Part shown: in pieces, positions 1-8,667 of the stretch
How positions within the stretch are numbered: position 1 is the first letter of the stretch
Layout: each line of letters opens with the position of its first letter
Assembly (NCBI RefSeq): GCF_900177805.1
Contig: NZ_FXAX01000001.1
Coordinates: forward strand, 1,116,001 to 1,180,000
Origin: Fibrobacter sp. UWB13
GTDB taxonomy: Bacteria > Fibrobacterota > Fibrobacteria > Fibrobacterales > Fibrobacteraceae
Reading direction: 5' to 3'
DNA: 64,000 nt
Notes under the pieces: model-generated
Told to the model about the DNA's origin: nothing
Database searches by the model: none
Seen by the model: only the letters and a program-made list of their open reading frames with translations
Position numbers and translations under genes: made by a program

Positions 1-47
1 TGAAAGTTAAAAGACTGAAAGACAGAATCAGAAATAGGAAATAAGGA

Positions 48-1379
48 ATGAAGATTGTTGCATTCATAGTCACCCTTATCAGTTGTTGCCTGATGTTCTA
101 CGTCAAACGGGAATGGAAGGCAGCTCTGCTCGTCATGGGCACTATGACATTGACGGTAGTAACCATTCCCGCAGTTCCTTTGCACAACGCAAACTTTTTG
201 CTGCTGGCATCGTTCCTACTATCGGAATTGCCTTATTTACGGTGGCACCTTGGAGCGTTACGCAGCACTCCATTACTTCGGAACGTACTCTTTTGGGCAT
301 GTATATCAGCATTGATAGCCGCATTCACAACCACTTACACTTCTCCTGGCTTATTTTTACGTTTCGAGCTTGTGTTCAAGTATTTTGTTATTGCATACGC
401 TTTTTTGGCAGTCAAAGACGAAAAATCTTTAAAGCCAGTATTATATGTATCGATGTGGTGTTTGATAGTACTTACTCTTTTTGGAATTTTGAATTACATA
501 ACCAAAAGCGCTACTTTTGTCAATGCTTTGACGGAAGGCAGCACAATCCTTTGGACTAAAGATACGTCCTTGGGCGATCTTTATGCACAGGATAGACGTT
601 TCAGGGTGTTATCAATGTTCACATCAGCTTTTGATTATGGTTATACCTGTCTTGTTATTTTATTGTTGCACATATATGCTTGGATTCGAGGTCTAGAATC
701 CAAAAGCACTTTCCTTATAGTACTTGTTTGCAGCTTATTTGGTATTATTTTCTGCCAATGTCGTATTGTATGGGTAAGCCTCCTTTTGTCAATCAGTTGT
801 TTTTACATATGGAATTTTTCTCCCAGCAAAATCATCGTTGCAAGCGTCTTAATCTTGTGTACTTTTATTGTCTCCTATACTTCGATTCCCATTGTAGAAG
901 AAAAAATGAACATGCTGACCGACGCTTTCGCCGAAAAAAGTGAAACAGAAGGAAGTTCTATACAATTGCGAATGTCCCAATTCATACATGTACTTTCCTA
1001 CACTAAAGGACATGAACTGTTAGGGTTGGGACATGGATATTGGGCATACAACTTAACAGAGGATTTAGAATCAATCGAAGGTCTTTTCGGCATAGAAAGT
1101 GTTATCCTTCAATATTTGCTTGAACGGGGCTACATAGGTCTCATTTTATGGGCGCTTTTTTATGCGATCATTTTCCGATATTTTTGGAAGAATCGCAAAA
1201 AAGTCCGGACATTAACGGGCTTAGGAGCTTCAATCCTTACCGCGTATCTAATTTTCTCATTAGGCACCGGTGAATTGGGATCTGTTCGTCCAACGCTATT
1301 GTTATTGGGTTTCGTTATAAAATTGATAGAACAGCCTAAATCAAAAGAAAAGTGTTTAACAAATACCACCCTCTCCTAA
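48..1379 (+). CDS. O-antigen ligase/polymerase-like membrane protein (Wzy/WaaL type)
   Basis: A 443-residue, strongly hydrophobic protein with about ten to twelve predicted membrane segments, starting at residue 5. A larger hydrophilic stretch lies near residues 275-345. This is the usual layout of O-antigen polymerases and ligases, which join sugar repeat units at the periplasmic face of the inner membrane. A purine-rich AAGGA sits just before the ATG. It is followed after 4 bases by a GT2 gene, so it belongs to the same polysaccharide operon. The gene is markedly AT-rich, unlike the housekeeping genes later in the window. The family is clear from topology and context. Whether it acts as polymerase or ligase cannot be told from sequence alone. 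Confidence 0.75.
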   Translation: MKIVAFIVTLISCCLMFYVKREWKAALLVMGTMTLTVVTIPAVPLHNANFLLLASFLLSELPYLRWHLGALRSTPLLRNVLFWACISALIAAFTTTYTSPGLFLRFELVFKYFVIAYAFLAVKDEKSLKPVLYVSMWCLIVLTLFGILNYITKSATFVNALTEGSTILWTKDTSLGDLYAQDRRFRVLSMFTSAFDYGYTCLVILLLHIYAWIRGLESKSTFLIVLVCSLFGIIFCQCRIVWVSLLLSISCFYIWNFSPSKIIVASVLILCTFIVSYTSIPIVEEKMNMLTDAFAEKSETEGSSIQLRMSQFIHVLSYTKGHELLGLGHGYWAYNLTEDLESIEGLFGIESVILQYLLERGYIGLILWALFYAIIFRYFWKNRKKVRTLTGLGASILTAYLIFSLGTGELGSVRPTLLLLGFVIKLIEQPKSKEKCLTNTTLS

Positions 1380-1383
1380 TAAT

Positions 1384-2352
1384 ATGACACATCGACTCGC
1401 TATCATCATTCCTGCTTACAAAGCTACTTTTCTGCCGGCTGCACTTAATTCTATTGCAGCACAGACATGCAAGGACTTCACCTTGTATGTTGGCGATGAT
1501 TGCAGTCCGGAACCGATTAGCGATATCGTTGAACGATACAAAGAAAAGATTAATCTTGTTTATCAACGGTTTGAGACCAATTTAGGAGGGAAAGACCTTG
1601 TTGCTCAATGGGAACGGTGTATTGCCATGAGTCAGGATGAGCCTTACATATGGCTATTCAGCGATGACGATGTGATGGAGCCGAATTGCGTGGAGGAACT
1701 ATTCAGACAGATAGATAAGACGGAGGGAGTTTATAACCTGTATCACTTCAATGTAGATGTAATTGATGAACATGGAGCGTTTAAATTCCGGAAGCAAGAT
1801 TATCCGGCAGAGCTTTCAGCATATCGTTTCTATTGTGGCAAGAACTCGATGAGACTTTCTGCTTTTGTAGTGGAGAATGTTTTCTCACGAGAAGTTTATG
1901 AACGATTTGGGGGCTTTATGAAATATGATCTGGCATGGGGCAGTGACATAGCCACATGGATTGTGTTTTGCGGGGAAAAAGGAATGTGTACCGTACCTCA
2001 TGCAAGGATAAAATGGCGTCAGAGTTCACAGAATATTTCACCCAATTATTCACAACAGATAGCAGAACGTAAGTTAAAGGCAGACCAAAATCTGCTGAAT
2101 TGGGCATATCGGTATTTCGGCATGGAACCAGACATCTACAACGTAAATAGAGCCATCTTTATTTATAAGATACATCAATACAAGAAACATGTGAGTAAGG
2201 CATGTCTCAAGGAAGCATTTGCATCTTTCTTTGCAGTACACGGACGTCACTGGGACAGGCCGCTGATCTATTTCTTCGCCATCCTCATTGACGGGATTTA
2301 CTTCCGAATCAGAAAATGGTTCACATGGCTCTATGGAGATTTTAAAGGATGA
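1384..2352 (+). CDS. glycosyltransferase family 2
   Basis: A 322-residue inverting GT-A type glycosyltransferase. The N-terminus (AIIIPAYKATFLPAALNSI) is the nucleotide-binding start of GT2 enzymes. GDD at residues 37-39 and the DDD motif in LFSDDDVMEP (about 94-96) are the expected sugar-nucleotide and metal-binding acids. The C-terminus has a basic and aromatic amphipathic stretch that could touch the membrane. It probably adds one sugar of the repeat unit on the cytoplasmic side. Its stop lies 4 bases before the start of the fused GT4 gene, which indicates translational coupling. The sugar specificity is unknown. Confidence 0.87.
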   Translation: MTHRLAIIIPAYKATFLPAALNSIAAQTCKDFTLYVGDDCSPEPISDIVERYKEKINLVYQRFETNLGGKDLVAQWERCIAMSQDEPYIWLFSDDDVMEPNCVEELFRQIDKTEGVYNLYHFNVDVIDEHGAFKFRKQDYPAELSAYRFYCGKNSMRLSAFVVENVFSREVYERFGGFMKYDLAWGSDIATWIVFCGEKGMCTVPHARIKWRQSSQNISPNYSQQIAERKLKADQNLLNWAYRYFGMEPDIYNVNRAIFIYKIHQYKKHVSKACLKEAFASFFAVHGRHWDRPLIYFFAILIDGIYFRIRKWFTWLYGDFKG

Positions 2353-2356
2353 AAAG

Positions 2357-4606
2357 ATGAAGATTATATATTATAGTTCCCCTTTTTATGCCGACTGCGA
2401 TTTCCCATTGATAGGGGAATTGCAACGTAGAGGCCATGACGTGAGATATTACATCTCTGTTGCGTCTTTCAGCAAGCGGTCAACACTTATTGACTTAAAA
2501 GAGTTGTATCCGCATACAGGTATTTATCCTGCAACGAAAATATACCCGGAGTTCAATGAGTTCCGCCATATTCTTGATCTTTCGCAAGTATATGTCGTTA
2601 ATCAGAAGTACAAACAGAAATTTCATCCTGTCAACCTACTATTGATGATTAAACTGGTCATACATTTTACGATGCAGAAGCCAGATGTTATTCATTTAAC
2701 CGAACCGCCTTGCTTGACACAGAAATTATTGTATCTGATAAAAAAGAAATTAGTATTGACCGTTCATGATCCTTTCAGACATTCTGGTTTTACAAATAAA
2801 ATGGCAGAGAGGAATAGAAGACTGGCTTTTAAGAATATTTCCAAACTGGTATTACTCAATGAGAGGCAGTCTTCCTCATTTGCATCCTATTATGATGTTC
2901 CCAAAAATCATGTCTTTATCAACAAACTGGGGATGTATAATTGCATTCAGCATATAGACCCACTGCCATTCCAGATTGACAGGCCTTTCATTCTCTTTTT
3001 TGGGCAAATTGTAGAATACAAAGGGGTTGAATATCTATTGGAGGCCATGAAGATTGTACATAGCCATCATCCCGAATTAATGTTGGTGATAGCCGGTGGT
3101 GGGAAGTATTATTTCGACATTGAGCCATACAAGAAACTGGACTATGTAAAAATCATAAATCACTATATAGGCACCAGGGATTTGGCAGGCATGCTTCGGG
3201 CTTGTGAATTCGGGGTCTGCCCTTACAAGGACGCAACGCAAAGCGGCGTCATTCAGACAGCCTTCACTTTAGAGGTACCGATGGTTGTTACCAATGTGGG
3301 CGCTCTCGCTGATGCTGTTCAACACAACAAGACGGGTATAGTTGTAAAGCCCTGTGATGTGAACGATTTGGCAAATGGAATCATGGACTTATATTCAAAC
3401 AAAGAAAAACTGAATGCGATGAGAAAGAATATCAAGGAAGAATGGAAGAAGGATATGGGTTGGGATTCTATCGCAAATGACTATCTGAAATGTTATAAAA
3501 ACATGAAAATCCTTGAAGTTGTATTTAACCTTCGTCCTGGTGGCGCAGAACGTTTTGCCGTTGACCTGACAAACGAGCTTTCAAAAGCCAATGACGTAAC
3601 TATAATGGCAATAAAAGATGATTCTGTTGAACCAGAACGAGATTTGTTTTATGCTTCCGAGTTGGCGGAGCGTGTAACATACAAAAATGTTGGTATTAGT
3701 AAAGGTTATTCTTTACATAAAGTAATAAAGATCTACAAGGCCATAAAAAATGAGAAGGCGGATATTGTTCACTTGCACGGTGACAATATGCCTCACTATT
3801 GTATTCTGGCCATATTACTGCTCAATCGGAAATCAAAGTTTTATCAAACCATTCATAACGATATTCATAACGGATACGATACATTGTTCTATCGTTTTCT
3901 TGTTAAAACGTTTGGCTATAAAAAGAAAATGGGGTTTGTTGCATTAAGCGAAACCAACTACCGCGACATGCTTGAGATTTATCCAAAAATCAAAGGAGTA
4001 TGCATTCCCAATGGTCGGGCGCCTATAGTGCCAACGGATAGATTTGAAGAGACAAGAAAGGAAATAGCTTCATATAAAAGTGTAGCAGATAGTCGTATCT
4101 ATATTCATGTGGCACGGTGTAATCCCCAAAAGAACCAAACGCTTTTGGTAGAGGCTTTTGGCAAGTTTGTGCAAAAAGGCTACCATGCAGACTTGATTAT
4201 TATCGGTCCCGGTTTTGAAAACAAATTAGGGGAATCCATTCGGGCAAAAGCTGGGAAGAATATCCATTTCATAGGAACGCGCAAGAATGTGGGTAATTAC
4301 ATACTCCATGCAGATGCGTTCTGTCTGTCATCGGATTTTGAGGGTATGCCTATAACCTTATTAGAAGCAAGCCTCGTTGGTGTTCCTATTGTATCAACAC
4401 CTGTTTGTGGTGCTGTGGATATCATTGATAATAAGGTTAATGGGATATTAAGTAAAGGACACACAGTAGAGGAATACTTGGATGCTTTAGAATATTCTTA
4501 TAAACATTTGAGTGAATTGAGGCAGAATTCTCTAAAGATGAAAGATAAGAGTTCTTATACGATAGAGAATTGTGCGAGAAAATACATGGATTTTTTCAAT
4601 CGGTAA
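2357..4606 (+). CDS. two GT4 glycosyltransferases fused in one polypeptide
   Basis: The start chosen is the ATG at 2357, with AAAGGA at 2344-2349 as ribosome binding site. An upstream in-frame ATG would lie inside the GT2 gene. The 749-residue product consists of two complete GT-B (GT4) enzymes. Residues about 1-380 hold LILFFGQIVEYKGVEYL-like and VIAGGGKYYF motifs. Residues 383-749 begin with a fresh Met and a typical GT4 start (MKILEVVFNLRPGGAERF) and carry the nucleotide-binding block FEGMPITLLEASLVGVPIV. There is no stop and no clear ribosome site at the join near 3503. Free-standing GT4 enzymes are about 350-400 residues, so this is a gene fusion. It probably adds two consecutive sugars. 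Confidence 0.85.
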   Translation: MKIIYYSSPFYADCDFPLIGELQRRGHDVRYYISVASFSKRSTLIDLKELYPHTGIYPATKIYPEFNEFRHILDLSQVYVVNQKYKQKFHPVNLLLMIKLVIHFTMQKPDVIHLTEPPCLTQKLLYLIKKKLVLTVHDPFRHSGFTNKMAERNRRLAFKNISKLVLLNERQSSSFASYYDVPKNHVFINKLGMYNCIQHIDPLPFQIDRPFILFFGQIVEYKGVEYLLEAMKIVHSHHPELMLVIAGGGKYYFDIEPYKKLDYVKIINHYIGTRDLAGMLRACEFGVCPYKDATQSGVIQTAFTLEVPMVVTNVGALADAVQHNKTGIVVKPCDVNDLANGIMDLYSNKEKLNAMRKNIKEEWKKDMGWDSIANDYLKCYKNMKILEVVFNLRPGGAERFAVDLTNELSKANDVTIMAIKDDSVEPERDLFYASELAERVTYKNVGISKGYSLHKVIKIYKAIKNEKADIVHLHGDNMPHYCILAILLLNRKSKFYQTIHNDIHNGYDTLFYRFLVKTFGYKKKMGFVALSETNYRDMLEIYPKIKGVCIPNGRAPIVPTDRFEETRKEIASYKSVADSRIYIHVARCNPQKNQTLLVEAFGKFVQKGYHADLIIIGPGFENKLGESIRAKAGKNIHFIGTRKNVGNYILHADAFCLSSDFEGMPITLLEASLVGVPIVSTPVCGAVDIIDNKVNGILSKGHTVEEYLDALEYSYKHLSELRQNSLKMKDKSSYTIENCARKYMDFFNR

Positions 4607-4625
4607 TTAGAGGATCAATTTTTAT

Positions 4626-5255
4626 ATGGTTATGTCAATAAGTAATTTTATAAAGCAGAATAGATTTATCAGAGGTTTTTACTTTCTTTATCGAGACTAC
4701 TTTGGCTGTTGCAAGCGAAGTAGGTTTGGTTATATAGCTGATGATGTTACATTGATGCCACCTCTTCGAATAGATAACCCAAAGAATGTATTCCTTTATG
4801 GCGACAACGGGTTAAGAAATGCCGATATTATGGTAACAAATGCTCGTTTTATCATGAAGCCCCATTCAGGAGCCGCGGAAGGATTGCGTGTAACAACAGG
4901 AAATCACGCCATGATAGTTGGTCGATTCTATCGTACAATTACCGAGCAAGAAAAGCCCTATGGCTACGATAAAGACGTGGTTGTAGAGTCTGATGTATGG
5001 ATAGGGCGGAATGTAACTCTTCTCTGCGGCATTACTATCGGAAGGGGTGCCATTATTGGTGCCGGGGCTGTTGTCAACAAAGATGTTCCTCCCTACTGCG
5101 TCGCCGGCGGTGTACCGGCTAAGCCCATTAAGTTCAAATGGACAATTGACCAAATTCTGGAACACGAATCGAAACTATACCCCGAAGAAGAACGCTTTTC
5201 AAGAGAGCAATTAAAAAAAATATTTACCGAAACAAAGACAAGGTATAAGGTTTAA
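4626..5255 (+). CDS. left-handed beta-helix (hexapeptide) O-acetyltransferase
   Basis: A 209-residue protein whose residues about 115-175 show the hexapeptide repeat pattern (DVWIGRNVTLLCGITIG, then GAIIGAGAVVNKDVPPY, then VAGGVPAKPIK). This is the signature of acyltransferases of the WcaF/NodL/LacA group, which use acetyl-CoA and work as trimers. It presumably acetylates a sugar of the exopolysaccharide. GAGG at about 4610-4613 is far from both ATG codons (4626 and 4632), so the exact start is uncertain. The following gene begins 4 bases after the stop. Confidence 0.85.
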   Translation: MVMSISNFIKQNRFIRGFYFLYRDYFGCCKRSRFGYIADDVTLMPPLRIDNPKNVFLYGDNGLRNADIMVTNARFIMKPHSGAAEGLRVTTGNHAMIVGRFYRTITEQEKPYGYDKDVVVESDVWIGRNVTLLCGITIGRGAIIGAGAVVNKDVPPYCVAGGVPAKPIKFKWTIDQILEHESKLYPEEERFSREQLKKIFTETKTRYKV

Positions 5256-5259
5256 AGTT

Positions 5260-6357
5260 ATGCGAGTCATTATAGTCTCACCCTCTCTTGACCCGACGAA
5301 AAATGTCAGCGGAATGTCCTCTGTGACGCGATTTATCATAGCGAACAACCCACATCACAACTATGTGCATTTTGAATTAGGACGGAAGGATATCGAAAAG
5401 GGCGGCATTTATAGGGTAAATCCTATCATACGAAAATATAAAGACTGGAAAAGCCTTCTAAAGACTTACCCTGATGCTATCGTACATTATAACTTTCCAT
5501 TGGATAAACTTGGCATCGCACGAGATACGCCCTTTATGCGTGCGGTGCTCAAGAATGGAAACAAGATGGTTGTTCACATTCATGGTGGGGTTTATCTTAC
5601 ATCCGAAAGCATCCCATTTCCTTTCCGACAGATGTTGAACTATGTGTTTTCATGGAATGTGCCTTTCATTACGCTGAGTGAGACGGAAACTGAGATCCTT
5701 AGAAATAGATTCCATGCAAAACACGTAGTGTCACTGCCGAATTGCGTGGATTTGCAAGACTCCCGAACTTATGATCGCAAATACAAAGATACTTCAACTC
5801 CTCTTACATTAGGCTATTTTGGCCGTATAACCAAGACAAAAGGCATGGACTATCTCTTGCAGGCTTGCTGTTTATTGAAAGAGCTCCATATCCCGTTCAG
5901 TCTAAAAATCGCAGGAGCGGAAGAAGTTGAAGGACAATATCTGCCGCAGTTCAGTAGGACGTTTGGAAATCAGTTTGTGTATTCGGGAAAAGTTAGTGGA
6001 GATGATAAGAAATCCTTTTTGCAAAGCCTTGATGTACTTGCTATGCCCACCTTTTTCGAGGGACTTCCAATGTCGCTGCTTGAATGTATGAGCTATGGAG
6101 TGGTCCCTGTCGTTACGCCTGTTGGCAGTATTCCAACTATTGTAACAGACCGACAGAACGGGATGCTCATAAAAGTAAAAGATACGCAATCTATCGTGGA
6201 TGCGATTACTTACTTGCATACCCACAGAGACAAATTAGAACTGATGAGCAAATTATCTCGCAACTACATATACGAGCACTTCGACTCAGATTCTTATATA
6301 GACAAACTCAACAACATTTATAGGACCTGCTCATGTCACTCCAACTCAAAACGCTAA
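5260..6357 (+). CDS. GT4 glycosyltransferase
   Basis: A 365-residue GT-B glycosyltransferase. The N-terminal half has the acceptor domain start (MRVIIVSPSLDPTKNVSGMS) and a histidine-rich HIHGGVY stretch. The C-terminal half has GYFGRITKTKGMDYLL at about 187-202 and FFEGLPMSLLECMSYGVVPV at about 267-286, the usual nucleotide-sugar binding block with its glutamates. It is the last sugar transferase of the cluster. A 78-base gap with an AT-rich sequence separates it from the Wzc-like gene, so a separate promoter there is possible. Donor and acceptor are unknown. Confidence 0.87.
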   Translation: MRVIIVSPSLDPTKNVSGMSSVTRFIIANNPHHNYVHFELGRKDIEKGGIYRVNPIIRKYKDWKSLLKTYPDAIVHYNFPLDKLGIARDTPFMRAVLKNGNKMVVHIHGGVYLTSESIPFPFRQMLNYVFSWNVPFITLSETETEILRNRFHAKHVVSLPNCVDLQDSRTYDRKYKDTSTPLTLGYFGRITKTKGMDYLLQACCLLKELHIPFSLKIAGAEEVEGQYLPQFSRTFGNQFVYSGKVSGDDKKSFLQSLDVLAMPTFFEGLPMSLLECMSYGVVPVVTPVGSIPTIVTDRQNGMLIKVKDTQSIVDAITYLHTHRDKLELMSKLSRNYIYEHFDSDSYIDKLNNIYRTCSCHSNSKR

Positions 6358-6435
6358 ATAAAACCGCAGAATAAAGGTATAAAATTCTGATTTTTTTTAA
6401 CTTTCATATATACGAATCCTAAATACTGAATAATT

Positions 6436-8604
6436 ATGATTAATGAAGTCAATCAAAAACAAAATTCGCAATGCTCAGAGCATTCGAAGCCAGTCGATGC
6501 AGCACAAGATATTCTCAACCTGCTAAATATTATCCGACATCACTGGATCATAATCGTGAGTTTTACTATTGTCGGCTTAATGGCGGGGCTAACCTACTCC
6601 CGCTATAGCCGAAACTTATTTGAATGCACCACAATGCTCCAGCTCGACACAAAATCGAAGAACGCCAAAGCAATTGTAGATATCGGCGATCTTTTCCAGC
6701 AGCAGAGTCCTGCCAAAGCAGAAATACTCTTGATTCAAAGCATGAGCGTCATGCTACCCGTTGTTGAAAAACTGCACTTAAATTATACAGCAAAACCACT
6801 GGGGATAATCGATCGTCTTTTGCAGCGCGAAGGCCGCATGGACTTGAAACTGTTCGAGCCGCCAAAACCCAAGGATGATGAAAAGATCGAATGGATTACC
6901 GAAATCCTTTCTGATAGTACTTATGATTTACGTTCTCCGTTTGGAGGTAGCCTTGTCATAGGCAAAATTGGAGAAACCTATCGCGTGCCTTTTGCTGATG
7001 ATACCGTAGCCATTTCTGTTGAGTCCATATCCGCCAAACCAGGGCAAAAATTCAGTCTTACGAGGATACCAGCCCTTTACGCAGCGAAAAATTTGAGTCT
7101 AGCCATAAACGCAATTGAAAAAGAAAAAAATACCAACATCATTGAAATATCGTACATGGACCGTTATCCAGACCGAGCTGCTGCAGTGCTCAACGCCATC
7201 GCCGAAACTTATGTGCGACAGAACGTCGAGATGCGCAGTGCAGAAGCCGAGAAATCCCTCGAGTTTCTGGAACAGCAATTGCCGTCCATCAAGGCAAAGC
7301 TTGATTCCGCACAACAACTCTTGACAAACTACCGTAACACAGTCGGGACAGTCGATTTGGGAGCGGAAGCCCAAGGAACCTTGAAACGTCAGGTGGAACT
7401 CAGGACAATGTTGCTGGCTTCGCAGCAGGATTACCAGGAAAAAAGCCGTCTGTTCAAGCAGGACCATCCTGTCATGCAGGCCCTTTTGCAACAACAGGCC
7501 CGCCTAAAAAAAGAGATTGGTATCGAAGAGAACAAGACGAAGAAACTTCCGACCACACAACAGGACGTTTTAAAGCTCCAGCAGGACGTCGAAATCAACA
7601 ACGAACTCTATACAAGCGTTTTGAACAATATGCAACAACTTCGCGTGGTACGTGCAAGTGAAATCGGCAACGTGCGCATTGTCGATAAAGCTTATATCGA
7701 CGCCAAACCAGCAAAGCCAAATCGCAAAAAGATCACACTGGCAGGCTTTGCAGGAGGACTTGGATTCGGTTGCATTCTAGTCATTCTTTTGCAGCGCATA
7801 CGAAATCGAGGCGTAGGGTCATCCACCCAAATAGAACACGAAACTGGAGTGAGCGTCTATGCAAAGATTCCTAAGACAAAAATCAACCCCAAGCTTCCGA
7901 ACGTCAACGACAAGCGTTTCATTTTGGCAAAGGAAGATTCCGAAGATATCGCTATAGAAAGAATCAGGACTCTCCGCACGACATTGGAATTTTCTTGTTT
8001 GGACGAAGGTGGAAAAGTAGTCATAGTAACAGGCATCACCCCCGGTGCCGGAAAATCATTCATTTCATTAAACTTGGCATACCTTTTTGCTAAACAAGAG
8101 AAACGAGTACTGTTCATTGATGCCGACCTCCGCAAGTCAAGGCTTTCTCACATACGTGAGAAGGGCGTTTCTGATATAATCTCAAAAGTCTGCCATTTAG
8201 AGGACGTCATAATTAATTTGGGCGAAGGTGCAGACTTTTTACCTAACGGAACACATACACAAAACCCAGCCGAAATGCTCTCGTCCAAAGCATTTGCAGA
8301 ACTCATACACGAATGTCGAGAAAAATACGATGTCGTCATCATCGATACTCCGCCGACATCACTTGTTTCTGACGCCCAAGCCATTGCAAAATTGGCCGAC
8401 TTCGGTTTGCTAGTCATTGAGTACAAAAAACATACCATGGAAAGCATACAAGAAGCCATAGACCTAATCAGCTCTTCCAAACTTGAGAAAAAAGCTATTG
8501 TGTTGAACCAATGTGTTCAAGACGACAGTTCCTATGGTTATGGATACGGTTATGGATATGGCTACGGCTATAAGAACCGATACAGATCCGACGAAAAGAA
8601 ATAA
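6436..8604 (+). CDS. wzc: Wzc-like polysaccharide co-polymerase with tyrosine autokinase domain
   Basis: A 722-residue inner-membrane protein that controls polysaccharide chain length and export through cycles of tyrosine phosphorylation. A first membrane helix at about 36-56 and a second at about 434-456 bracket a periplasmic Wzz domain with a coiled-coil part (about 250-400). The cytoplasmic BY-kinase domain follows: Walker A GITPGAGKS (about 533-541), Walker A' VLFIDADLR, Walker B VVIIDTPPTS. The tail is a run of alternating Tyr and Gly (seven Tyr) plus one more Tyr, which is the expected autophosphorylation cluster. No partner phosphatase (Wzb) or outer-membrane exporter (Wza) is seen in the window. 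A strong hairpin terminator follows. Confidence 0.92.
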   Translation: MINEVNQKQNSQCSEHSKPVDAAQDILNLLNIIRHHWIIIVSFTIVGLMAGLTYSRYSRNLFECTTMLQLDTKSKNAKAIVDIGDLFQQQSPAKAEILLIQSMSVMLPVVEKLHLNYTAKPLGIIDRLLQREGRMDLKLFEPPKPKDDEKIEWITEILSDSTYDLRSPFGGSLVIGKIGETYRVPFADDTVAISVESISAKPGQKFSLTRIPALYAAKNLSLAINAIEKEKNTNIIEISYMDRYPDRAAAVLNAIAETYVRQNVEMRSAEAEKSLEFLEQQLPSIKAKLDSAQQLLTNYRNTVGTVDLGAEAQGTLKRQVELRTMLLASQQDYQEKSRLFKQDHPVMQALLQQQARLKKEIGIEENKTKKLPTTQQDVLKLQQDVEINNELYTSVLNNMQQLRVVRASEIGNVRIVDKAYIDAKPAKPNRKKITLAGFAGGLGFGCILVILLQRIRNRGVGSSTQIEHETGVSVYAKIPKTKINPKLPNVNDKRFILAKEDSEDIAIERIRTLRTTLEFSCLDEGGKVVIVTGITPGAGKSFISLNLAYLFAKQEKRVLFIDADLRKSRLSHIREKGVSDIISKVCHLEDVIINLGEGADFLPNGTHTQNPAEMLSSKAFAELIHECREKYDVVIIDTPPTSLVSDAQAIAKLADFGLLVIEYKKHTMESIQEAIDLISSSKLEKKAIVLNQCVQDDSSYGYGYGYGYGYGYKNRYRSDEKK

Positions 8605-8615
8605 CTAATAAGTAT

Positions 8616-8646
8616 CCCCCGACATAGCAAATGTCGGGGGAATTTT
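8616..8646. terminator. intrinsic terminator after the polysaccharide cluster
   Basis: A perfect 10-bp stem, CCCCCGACAT with ATGTCGGGGG, encloses a 5-base AGCAA loop and is followed by AATTTTT. It lies between the convergent Wzc-like gene and the AAA-ATPase/nuclease gene. The T-run favours the + strand. Confidence 0.9.
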
Positions 8647-8667
8647 TGTCTAGATCAACGATGTAAT

